A stretch of DNA of 64,000 nucleotides from a virus. The translations under genes were made by a program, and so were the position numbers. Positions 9,884 to 19,400 of the stretch are shown piece after piece (position 1 is the first letter of the stretch; each line of letters begins with the position of its first letter). The DNA lies in the IMG/VR virus record IMGVR_UViG_3300033153_006968, positions 21,610 to 85,609 of that record; one strand, written 5' to 3'. The notes under the pieces were generated by a model that searched no databases, was not told the DNA's origin, and saw only the letters and a list, made by a program, of their open reading frames with translations.

Positions 9884-10222
9884 TTATACCACCAAAAAAG
9901 CCATTAAAAACGGAAGTGATAAAGCCACACTTGTAAACATTCCTATTGGAGGAATGGGCAGTTGAGAAGGGATAGGAGTAACAATAGTAGAAGGAACCAT
10001 CTTCACAAAATCATTCATTCCTACAAAAAGACCTGCAGTTCTGATATTCTCACCAGTCGTAATAAAAGATACTGGACCACTTATATGGGTTCCCTTCTTG
10101 TCTATGGCGATAAAAGCACTCTTGGAACCAGCCATTATAGCAGTCTCTGGAGTGATCATAAAGCCAGCATCACTTTCTCTGCTCGCCTTCCAAATTTTGT
10201 AGTCCTTCTTACTTGCTCCCAT
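9884..10222 (-). CDS. Small baseplate/spike-associated protein (hypothetical)
   Basis: A 112-residue protein between the OB-fold spike-like protein and the gp25-like protein. The middle contains ETAIMAGSKSAFIAIDKKGTHISGPVSF, a short beta-rich segment. The C-terminal third is Pro-rich, followed by a hydrophobic stretch (VALSLPFLMAFLVV) that could be membrane-active or buried in a trimer. Location at the spike position raises the possibility of a tip protein of PAAR-like function, but no PAAR motif or metal ligand set is visible. The stop overlaps a TATAAT sequence that precedes the next gene. Confidence 0.5.
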   Translation of the reverse strand: MGASKKDYKIWKASRESDAGFMITPETAIMAGSKSAFIAIDKKGTHISGPVSFITTGENIRTAGLFVGMNDFVKMVPSTIVTPIPSQLPIPPIGMFTSVALSLPFLMAFLVV

Positions 10223-10230
10223 TTATCCTC

Positions 10231-10650
10231 CTAAAGTAGGCCCGGGGAAAAAATCCTATAGGCACCTACAGCTACTTCATTCAGGTAAGGCGTCTTTCTA
10301 AGAAAGCTGTGATCTTCGTCCCCTATCACTTCAATTATAGCATTTCTTGGACTAAGTTTTCCTCTCCAATATATTCTAACAACTAAACCTTCTCTGAGTG
10401 CACCCCAAAGAAGATAAATCTCAGACAACGGAGTGGCCAGTGGCAAAAACGCATTAGAGATCTCGTTCCCTACCTTTCCGTCTGCCTCTAATTTTTTAAC
10501 CTTTACCTGACCACTGTCATAGTTAACGGCACTTATGATCCCATAGGTAACTCTGTCCTGCTTGTCGGAAGGCTGCTGCGCTTGACGATTTGTTTCGTGC
10601 AAGGCTTGCTGTAGTTCGTTTTTAGGTGCGGAAGAATTATATCCTGGCAT
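10231..10650 (-). CDS. Baseplate spike OB-fold protein (gp5/gpV-like)
   Basis: A 139-residue protein with a small beta-barrel signature, VTYGIISAVNYDSGQVKV followed by VVRIYWRGKLSPRNAIIEVIG. It resembles the OB-fold N-terminal domain of contractile-tail spikes (gpV/gp5/VgrG type). It starts one base into the end of the 1940-residue hub gene, as expected for a hub-spike pair. There is no beta-helix needle in the same chain, so the needle may be the adjacent 112-residue protein or another fibre. The family call is by eye. Confidence 0.55.
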   Translation of the reverse strand: MPGYNSSAPKNELQQALHETNRQAQQPSDKQDRVTYGIISAVNYDSGQVKVKKLEADGKVGNEISNAFLPLATPLSEIYLLWGALREGLVVRIYWRGKLSPRNAIIEVIGDEDHSFLRKTPYLNEVAVGAYRIFSPGLL

Positions 10651-13600
10651 TATTCTGGTGGACTAATTATATCTCCTAATAAATAATTACTAATATCTCC
10701 TTGGGTATGACCGGCCCAACTATTAGGATGAAGTTTATCATAAACGTCATTAAGATACAATGGAGCAGTCCTTTCAGCTTCTTTGATCCATTTGCCAATC
10801 CTCTGAATAAAGCTGCCTCCAGTATGTCTGTTGGGAAGCCCTCCTATCATAGGTTTGTTTCCAAGAACTAACGGAGAGAATCTAAAAGGATGAGCAAGCT
10901 GAGTTCTCGTTATTAACTTTCTGAATATGAATATCCCGAGCATTCCGGTAATAGAGGACGCCCCTTTAACGCCTATAGCATTCTCGGAAGAATTAAAAAA
11001 CATCCTGGCGATTGGGGCAAATGGAGCACTAAGCGGAGCTAACACACCCTGCGTTACTGCTGCGCCAACAGTGTCAATACTTCCCACTCCTACAGAAGCT
11101 TTAACTATAGAACCAAGACTCTGAAGACCTATTGATTTGAGACCCTGTTCTACTATCAATCCCATCGCATCTGCCGTAGCCATTGTAGAATGTTGATTAA
11201 CGTGAACCATAAGATCAGGAGTTATCTCTGTTATAAATCCGTTCTTCTGACTAAATCGATGTATAACTTGCTCTACTTCTATCGGTCCATACATGTCGTT
11301 ATATTCGTCAAAAATATAGACAACATCAAAAGGACGGATTTTAGGATTGCCAACAGAAACAATAGAGCCTGTATACGCTTCCTTTAAAGAGTTGAATAAA
11401 AGAGAAACGCAATAATTTTTTGCCATCTCATAACCTACACAATTAGGATACTGGGCAAATAGCTCTCTAACTTCTTCATCTGGAATAGCCGCATCTGCTT
11501 TCAGAGTGAAGGCCTTAGCATCATCAAAATTTAGTCGTGCTGTATCGTTGTCTACATAAGGAGAATCATCGCTATACTGTAGAGTTACGGTATTAAAAGT
11601 ATTATGTGCCGAAGAAGAAATAGAATTGTGGAGAATATGCATAGAGCTTGTCAGAACATGATATGAACGAAATGGTTTTATAAAGCCCTTATCTAAGGCA
11701 TAAATCTTTGCAATCTTCTTTACCCAAGCTTCCTGTTCTTTCTTGTCATTGGTCGTAACGGCATTCTCTAATTCTTCTGACGGGAGAGAGTCATTACCGA
11801 CCATTCTCTCCTGTGCTCTTTGTTGTTCCTCTCCTTCAACTCCGTCTTTAACAATTTTCCTCATCTGCTCCATTACGTCTTCTTCAGAATGATCTGGATC
11901 TCTAGCGAAATAAAGCTGATCTGGCAATCCAAAAAACATTGTCATCCTAGGGCCATGTTTGCCTTGATAAGGAACTGGGCAAGCGATATAACTTGGATGT
12001 CTAAGAGTCATCTCTTGAAATACGTCCCATACAGTTGTGTGATATAGAGAATAAGTAGGAGTCGTTGAAAAATTGCCAAGAAATCTATCCATTAGACCAA
12101 GAACATTGCTTCCCTGCGGCGCAAAAATATTATCGTCTTGCGGCGAAGGTTGGAATTTCCACCGATTCTTAAGCAGACTGTATCCGGCATTCTTTCCAAA
12201 TTCACCACCTTCCCATCTACCGAAATGTACAACCTCTGGTGAAGCAAGAAGCTGTTCAAGCATTGCAAAGGTTCTGCCATCTCCATCAAACCACCCACCG
12301 AACTCTTTTACTTCCCCATGGATCGACTGAATAAGTTCTATGGCAAAGCTCTGACAAACAATCTCTACCAAATCGGTACTCTCAGAAAATTGCACATCTG
12401 TTATTACGCCATTAAAAACAACGTCTAGCTCATCTGGATTATTGCTGTATCCCAAATTAAGTTGTACCTGTATGCCAGGCTGCAACATAAGAGAAGCGAT
12501 CGGATTTTCTTTAGCTGTGTTCGTTGCAGAGCCTCCTTTTTCTACTGCAATATTTCCCTCTTCGTCAAGATTTTTAGTTGGATCAGCGGCAAAAGAAAAC
12601 TTCCTATTACTAAGAACTCCAGATATATTTGTCATTCTAATTCTGCACAAATCTGCAGCAATCTTTCTACTTCTAATTACTTCTATCTCTTGAATCGCAC
12701 TATATGAAAAGAAATCATCAAAGGCAAATTTCTTTCTTTCGCCCAAATCGCTTTCAATAAAATAAAGCTTGAAGGTAGGATAGGCGCGTTTCATGCCATA
12801 CCCTTGTCCGCTCTTCAATTCTTTTTCGAATTGTTCAATACTCTTCGTAAATAGGCTTTCGTTATTTGGATCAAGGCCAGCTATAGGTCCTTGAGATTTA
12901 GTTGTTTCTCCTTTGAGAATCGGTAAAGGATCTGTATGTTGACCATCTTTTTCCATTTGAAAATGGAGATGAGGTCCTGTTGAATAACCAGTAGTGCCCA
13001 TATGTCCTATTAATTTGCCGACTTCTACCGTAAGAGCCCTATTAACGCCATCGTCAGAAATTCCTAAATCGGCAGAACGATATAAAATACTAGCCCAACC
13101 CTGAGTAATTTCGTCCCACATTAGATGAGAATATTTAGTAATCCATCCGTTAGCATGCTGTATTACTAAAGTCACTCCCTTTGCATCTGCTCTCGCTTGC
13201 TGCGCGATTTCTAAAGTTGGATGAAATATAACTTTGCCATAATCACTTATTTTTATAATCCGTCCAGAGGCAGATGCCAATATCTCACTACCTCTACTGT
13301 CTCTCCAATTATCTGCAGCAAGATCTAGTCCTTTATGAAAGGAAGGCTTCTTTTCGCCCTGTTTTTTTGCAACAGGATCGTCTCTCTTCCCATACCTAGA
13401 TGTAATCCTACGGACAGTAGAACGGGTGGGCCACTTAAAACTAGGATCCTTGCCAGAATCATGATCGGCAGGATTCTCATATTCACTAGGTGGCAAAAAA
13501 GACAATACTTCATTCGTTTCAAATCTATGCTGTACGGCAGCCGCATTAGAAGGAGGAGATACATTACTCTCTATTGAATTTCTATAATTGGTGTTAAGGT

Positions 13601-16472
13601 TGTTGTCTTGATTATCTCCATCGCCGGGCTGGATAGATACAAGCTCAATAGGCTTTTCAGCCTCATAAGAAGCACAGCCTAAAGAGCCAACCAGCTGATT
13701 AGGAGCCATAGCGTTATCTTTGAAAGAGCTATCTTTCTTTGAGATATAATCGTCTACCGCTCCGTTATCTGCTTCGCCATCTTTTTCGTCTGCTTTAGAT
13801 TGTCTTTCTATTAAATCTTTGTTCTCTCTCGAAAACATGCCCGTCAATAAACTAGATTTCTCTAGACCGAGTATATCCTTCTCGTACACATTCTTAAACC
13901 AGTCACCCTCTACTTGCTCTTGTGTCTCTTTTGCTTCAATAATGGCATCCTTTGCATCGTTCATAGCTTCGATAGGAATGAGATTATCTACAACATCATT
14001 TTGCGGCTCAAAGAAATAAAAATCAGGATCAATGAAAGCAGCTATTCCAACGTTCTTTAGAGCTAGTCCAGATTCCTCATACAAGCCATTCAATTTGTTA
14101 TATGCGTTCTTAGACAGATCGTCAGAGCTTGCCTGAAGCGTAGAAAGAACATCCCTAATGGGAAAGTCAGGATAATTATCTGCGCCGGCAGAAAGACCAG
14201 TCTTATTCATTGACTCTCTAACCTCTTTGAACTGGGGAAGATCTCGTAAACTCTTAGTATTTAAAATTTTATCAAGGAATTTCTGCGTAAAAACTGCCCA
14301 TTCCTGAAAGCTATTATTGATAAGAGCATTTAATCTAATGTTGTCTTCAGTTCCAATCCCTTCTACGATATCTTCAACGCTTGTATCTCGAAATTGTCCC
14401 ATCCCTATACTTCCAAGAAGAGCTTGTTCTTCTTGTCCTTGATTATATGCGTCTATAATTTTTTCGCTTTTAACCTGAGTATCTCCAAGGTTATGTTCTG
14501 ATACATAAGATTTTCCATAAAAATCACTTCTAAATGTATTAATATATCCTTGTCCTTTCGCTCTTCTAATAGAGTTGTATATTTCTGTTAAATCTTCGTT
14601 AACTCTCTCTATACTTATTAAATCTTTATTCTTTAAAAGTAAAAGATCTGCCACTATTTCTTTAGCTAAAACTGAATTATTCCAAGGTCCAATTAAATTT
14701 CCTAAATTGAGAACTAATTTTTTAACAAAATTCGCAAGATTTTCCGCATACTCGGAACAAAGTTTTGCAAACCGTGCATTTCTACCGTTGTTTTCAGGAC
14801 CAGAATATTCATAATATTTTAAGGGAGAAAGAGCAACTCCAAATGCTTGCTTCCCAGATTCCTGAATTTCGATCTTTTCATGAGTTGTTTTATAGTTTAG
14901 ACCTAAAAAGAAATGTTCTGTAGCTCCTTGTATTTCATATAGTTTATCTGGATAAAATTTAATATTTTTTTCTATAATCTCTGCAATCTTTGACCTTAAA
15001 TCCTGACCGCTTGTAAAAGATCCACTAGCTTGAAAATTCTCCCTAGTGTACTCTGTCAAAGGATTATCTACGAGAACAAGGGCACCCTGATAACTGCCAG
15101 GTTCTCCCTCTATGTTCTCAACAACGAAACTCTCTGCAAGGAACCCTTCGAGTCCACACATGTTAACTATGTCATTTTCAATCTTGATGTTTCTGTGTCC
15201 GGCGGGAATATTCCTATATTTTAAAGATTGATCTTCCACCGCAGAATAGAAAGAAGAAAGCTTCTCTATAGCGCTTTCCATAGTTGTAGCAAAAGAAATA
15301 ACTACTTCAGCGTCTATACTTCCTATATGTTGAAAAGATGGGAATGGATGTCCCATTAGAGGAAGCATTGCAAGGATATTCTCAAAAGAAATAGATATAC
15401 TTTGTATGACTAATCCTGTGTCGTTGAAGTCTAAACTTACCCCGCGAGAAAGAAGAATGGTATCTTCCTTATCATATTTGTCTTTACCGTCTGGATTCTT
15501 CTGAAGAGAAGGAGAACCTTTGAAAGAAACGGCACTACCATTTATTTGAACAACGGTCCACTCAGTCATATATTCGTATTTAGAACTAGATAGTTGATTA
15601 GTTAAAACGTTCCTAAATTTGCTCAATACTTGAGTCGCAGGCATATCGTCAAGCATAGAGGTCATATCACCGACTAATTCTCTAACGTTTGTCTCTGCCC
15701 ATCTCTTGTCGGCGACTTCTTTAGAGAGCATATCTCGAATGCCTTTTATATCCTGATTCTCTTTCCCTTCAGCGCCAGTCATTAAAGAGGCTAGATTAGA
15801 GCGAATACTCTTAATAATCTCAATTTCTTTTTCTAGTTGTTCGTATTTTCTTATTGTAATAGAACCAAATTGTTTGAAACGAGCGGTCAATCCAGTCTGC
15901 AAACTTCCGACATCTCTGTATCCGAAATCGCTAGTGCGAAACGCCCTTCTCTGCTCCGCATGATAAAGCATTTTCCAAGCCTTAGAATCTGCTGGATTGA
16001 AAACTGGCTTAGGTTCCCATATATGAGATTTGAATGCAAAGTCTCTTGTGAATGGGAAATAATTAAACCAACAAAAATGAAAATTAACAGTAATTACATT
16101 TGTGTCTTGATTGTCTTTAACGATCTCTATCTGTTTAACTGCTATAGCCATATTCTGAATATTGTTACTTCCAAGAATAGACTTTCTAAGGAATTGATTT
16201 TCGATAAAACAGAAAGGAGTTACGCGGATTTGAGAGATAATATTGCGCAACTTAGAAAGCCCATTTGTTAGATCTCCTATTTTATTCCCTGGAGATGGAT
16301 TGTCTGTGAATTCCGCAGTTACATAGATGTCAAGAGTGGAGTAGCCAGACTTAGATTTGACAGATGAACGAGTCCTAAGCGTCTGCCACTTGTGATTAAA
16401 TGAACGTCTATCTATTCTTATATTTTTGGGAGGAATATCAAGAATTATGTCATTGATCTGGAATGAACTCAT
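10650..16472 (-). CDS. Giant baseplate hub with internal M23 peptidase
   Basis: A 1940-residue tail hub. The N-terminal ~500 residues are beta-rich and baseplate-like; residues ~500-1000 are largely helical. Residues ~1030-1190 are an M23 (LytM-type) zinc endopeptidase: HKGLD gives ligands His1046 and Asp1050, and HLHF at 1168-1171 gives the catalytic and ligand histidines. Such domains cut peptidoglycan crosslinks during entry. Residues ~1225-1420 match late-control-gene-D/hub domains (LQPGIQVQLNLGYSNN, FNGVITDV), continuing to ~1750 (VDNDTARLNFDDAK). The C-terminal ~190 residues are low in motifs. It lies between the RNAP-like gene and the OB-fold spike gene. Fusion of hub and lysin in one chain of this size is unusual. 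Confidence 0.85.
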   Translation of the reverse strand: MSSFQINDIILDIPPKNIRIDRRSFNHKWQTLRTRSSVKSKSGYSTLDIYVTAEFTDNPSPGNKIGDLTNGLSKLRNIISQIRVTPFCFIENQFLRKSILGSNNIQNMAIAVKQIEIVKDNQDTNVITVNFHFCWFNYFPFTRDFAFKSHIWEPKPVFNPADSKAWKMLYHAEQRRAFRTSDFGYRDVGSLQTGLTARFKQFGSITIRKYEQLEKEIEIIKSIRSNLASLMTGAEGKENQDIKGIRDMLSKEVADKRWAETNVRELVGDMTSMLDDMPATQVLSKFRNVLTNQLSSSKYEYMTEWTVVQINGSAVSFKGSPSLQKNPDGKDKYDKEDTILLSRGVSLDFNDTGLVIQSISISFENILAMLPLMGHPFPSFQHIGSIDAEVVISFATTMESAIEKLSSFYSAVEDQSLKYRNIPAGHRNIKIENDIVNMCGLEGFLAESFVVENIEGEPGSYQGALVLVDNPLTEYTRENFQASGSFTSGQDLRSKIAEIIEKNIKFYPDKLYEIQGATEHFFLGLNYKTTHEKIEIQESGKQAFGVALSPLKYYEYSGPENNGRNARFAKLCSEYAENLANFVKKLVLNLGNLIGPWNNSVLAKEIVADLLLLKNKDLISIERVNEDLTEIYNSIRRAKGQGYINTFRSDFYGKSYVSEHNLGDTQVKSEKIIDAYNQGQEEQALLGSIGMGQFRDTSVEDIVEGIGTEDNIRLNALINNSFQEWAVFTQKFLDKILNTKSLRDLPQFKEVRESMNKTGLSAGADNYPDFPIRDVLSTLQASSDDLSKNAYNKLNGLYEESGLALKNVGIAAFIDPDFYFFEPQNDVVDNLIPIEAMNDAKDAIIEAKETQEQVEGDWFKNVYEKDILGLEKSSLLTGMFSRENKDLIERQSKADEKDGEADNGAVDDYISKKDSSFKDNAMAPNQLVGSLGCASYEAEKPIELVSIQPGDGDNQDNNLNTNYRNSIESNVSPPSNAAAVQHRFETNEVLSFLPPSEYENPADHDSGKDPSFKWPTRSTVRRITSRYGKRDDPVAKKQGEKKPSFHKGLDLAADNWRDSRGSEILASASGRIIKISDYGKVIFHPTLEIAQQARADAKGVTLVIQHANGWITKYSHLMWDEITQGWASILYRSADLGISDDGVNRALTVEVGKLIGHMGTTGYSTGPHLHFQMEKDGQHTDPLPILKGETTKSQGPIAGLDPNNESLFTKSIEQFEKELKSGQGYGMKRAYPTFKLYFIESDLGERKKFAFDDFFSYSAIQEIEVIRSRKIAADLCRIRMTNISGVLSNRKFSFAADPTKNLDEEGNIAVEKGGSATNTAKENPIASLMLQPGIQVQLNLGYSNNPDELDVVFNGVITDVQFSESTDLVEIVCQSFAIELIQSIHGEVKEFGGWFDGDGRTFAMLEQLLASPEVVHFGRWEGGEFGKNAGYSLLKNRWKFQPSPQDDNIFAPQGSNVLGLMDRFLGNFSTTPTYSLYHTTVWDVFQEMTLRHPSYIACPVPYQGKHGPRMTMFFGLPDQLYFARDPDHSEEDVMEQMRKIVKDGVEGEEQQRAQERMVGNDSLPSEELENAVTTNDKKEQEAWVKKIAKIYALDKGFIKPFRSYHVLTSSMHILHNSISSSAHNTFNTVTLQYSDDSPYVDNDTARLNFDDAKAFTLKADAAIPDEEVRELFAQYPNCVGYEMAKNYCVSLLFNSLKEAYTGSIVSVGNPKIRPFDVVYIFDEYNDMYGPIEVEQVIHRFSQKNGFITEITPDLMVHVNQHSTMATADAMGLIVEQGLKSIGLQSLGSIVKASVGVGSIDTVGAAVTQGVLAPLSAPFAPIARMFFNSSENAIGVKGASSITGMLGIFIFRKLITRTQLAHPFRFSPLVLGNKPMIGGLPNRHTGGSFIQRIGKWIKEAERTAPLYLNDVYDKLHPNSWAGHTQGDISNYLLGDIISPPE

Positions 16473-19400
16473 CTACCTCAAAACTCTATTTGCTATTGTT
16501 GACGGACTTAAGCTATTACTATTATCTCTTACATTTACGTTAATTCTATCAGCTCCTGTAGCAGCTCCTAACCTACTTGTAAAATCTCTACTCATTTGCT
16601 TAGTCGTTACGCGCGCAGAAACATTCGTTGCTTGGCCAGGGTTAACGCGAACTGTAGGAGTATACATTCTTGACGGAGGAGAAGGACTGCCTACTGCTTG
16701 GCCAGGAGGCATTACGTCTTCTGGTTTCATTTGAGAACCAGCCTTATTCACCCTCATCATAGGTCTAGAATCTGGTATCATCACTGAGCCAGGACCTACA
16801 AGGCTGTCTGGCTTACTTAATGCTGCGGCTATAGCAAGAGAACCAGCAAAGCCGAAACCAACAGCTTTCTTATGTTTCAGAACTCCCAATCCCGCCGAAG
16901 CAAGAAAATTCTTCGCAGTCATGGCAGCTTTAGAAACATTAGCTCCCAACCCAGTTGCTACACCTCCTGTATAGGCTAGATATTTTCCGAGTTGCTCAAC
17001 GGTAGGAGCCATTCTGCCCTGCGCCATACGGGCCATTTTGTCCATTCCTGTAGCTTCAGAGATTTCGAGAGCAGATATAATATCCTGTGATGCCTGCCTC
17101 ACATTAGGAGCAGGAAGAACGTTGCTCATTTTTATTCCATAATGTTTTTCAACATCTTTTATTATTGCAGATCCTGGATCTATTGTCACTCCTTCAGTTA
17201 GATATCTCCCCGCAAGAGATCCTTCGTCCATAGCTCCCATAATGGTGCTTTCAAGCCTAGCGGCATTTTTATCCCGTAAACTTGACTGAAGAGTTTTGAA
17301 ATAGTTTTCCATCTGATATTCAAGAACTTCTCTTTGGCCATGGTGTTTACCTGCAATAGCCATCTGTTCTCCGTGCTGAAGTACGAACAAAGCATCTGCC
17401 GTCCTTTGTTTAGATAGTCCCGATTCTACTATCGCCTTTCTTGCCATCGAGATGTCGGTAGATACCAAAGGAGTCCACTTCTGAGCAGTACCTAGTTTCA
17501 TAGCGTCGGCAACCATTCCTTGTCGAGTCGTCAACTCTCCTAAAGCGACCGTTCCAGATCTTGCTTTAATGATCTGAGTCCTAATAGAGTGTTGTACCTG
17601 CGCTTGAGTATATATGTTATCTTGATATAAAAGTTGCTCTCCAATTTTTTCGCCAATCTTAGGCTTCATGAAAGCTGCGGCGATAATATCTGCATCAAAG
17701 TCGGCCAACATACCTGCTGCAGGAGATAGAGTAAGGGCCGCTTCTTTCCCTCCAGATTTGAGAGAGGTGGCAAAAGAAGGTAAAGATATAATCGGTTCAG
17801 TAATTCCTTCTATCGCTCTGATATTTACCCCCTGAATAGATCCAGCGGCCGTAAAAGGGTGTCTCATAAGTATCCCGGGAGACCCAGATCCTAAAAATTG
17901 CTTCTCTATCTTTGTAACTTCAGCCCTAGAATAAACTCCGGTATCTACCAACTCTTCAAGCATTTGCCTTCCATGCCCTATCGGGATCCCGACCTCTGCA
18001 GCGTGTGCCGGAGTAAATCCCTTTACCTTTGTCAACCCGGTAAAAAATCTTGAACCAAGAATCTTTCTCTTCTTGCCGAATAAAGCTCCTGCGCCTTCGC
18101 CATATGGCGCCTGTTGTTTTTGAATTCCTCCTATGAAGTCTCTAATAGCTACATCTGCATCAAGTAAGTCAGCGCTCTTCTCGGCAGATAGTTGTCTTGC
18201 TAGAGTATGATAAATACCAGCTACATCTCCTTTTACAGTATCTCCTGCAGCGGTCATATAAGGCTTTAATATATCTCCGCCGGGAATAAAAACTTCTCTC
18301 TTCCCAGCCTTTAGCCATCCACCTTCTTTACCGCCTGCCTCTAACCAAGCTTGAAATCCTGCTGAGTCATATCCTTTAACTCCAATATCCCACATACGAG
18401 CACCCTTCCCAGGAGAAGCCATGCCTTCAACAGATTGTAACGTTTTGGTCAGGGCATCATATGTAGCGGTAGCTCTTGGGTCCGTCATGGCAGCTCTCCG
18501 AGCAAAGTCCTCTGCAATCTCTTCTCCAAGTGCTCCATGTTGTCCCGCGCGCAAAAGATCAAATGCTCTAGATTCTATAGATCCTAACTTTCCAGCACCA
18601 GTTCTTTCCATTGTCTCGCCAAACATAGACTGAGATATACCCAGAGATAATCCCTCAGTTCCAAGCAAAGCGTCAAATTGATGCACTGAAATACCTGCTT
18701 CTTTCATAGCAAATCGCTTCACGCCTTTGATAAAACCTTCACCTTCACCATATTTTCCAGCTATATAAGAGGCAAACACATTTGGATTTCGCATAAACGA
18801 AGCGAGTTTACCGTTGCGACGAATGGCATCTTCCGTTCTCGTCCCTTCGATCATATCCCAAAGACCAGTGATAATCTGGTTGTTTCTGTTGGCCATCTTT
18901 AATTTATTAGCAGAAGCTATCTGCAAAGGTTCTCCAGTCGCCATAGCGTCCAAAAATGGCCGACGTTGCTCCGGAGACATTCCTGCAGTTAAATCCCATA
19001 CCGACTGTCTAACATCTGCCGGATCTGCAAATTTCATCATCGCTTTGAGACCACCAAAAGCACCAAAGATCTTTTGAGCTATACCAGGTCTATGAGTCTG
19101 TAAATAATAAAGAGATTTTAAATCTCCCTTACCGACAGTAGAAAACCCTTCAACTCCCAACAACTTCATATTGCTTTCATAAGCAACGCCTTTGCCTTCC
19201 GGCGTCCAACCAAGCATCTCACCTGGTGTAAAAGTTGCGCCTTTAGCGATACGCTCTTCTACGCCTTCAACAAATGTCTTAAAATGTACTGGATCAGGCA
19301 TTCTAAATGCTTCAAGCATTCTTCTTGTCTGAGGAGTTCCTGTAATAATACTTTCGCCTTCTCCCAGCCCTAGCTTCTGAAGTTGGGTGGCGTATTTTTC

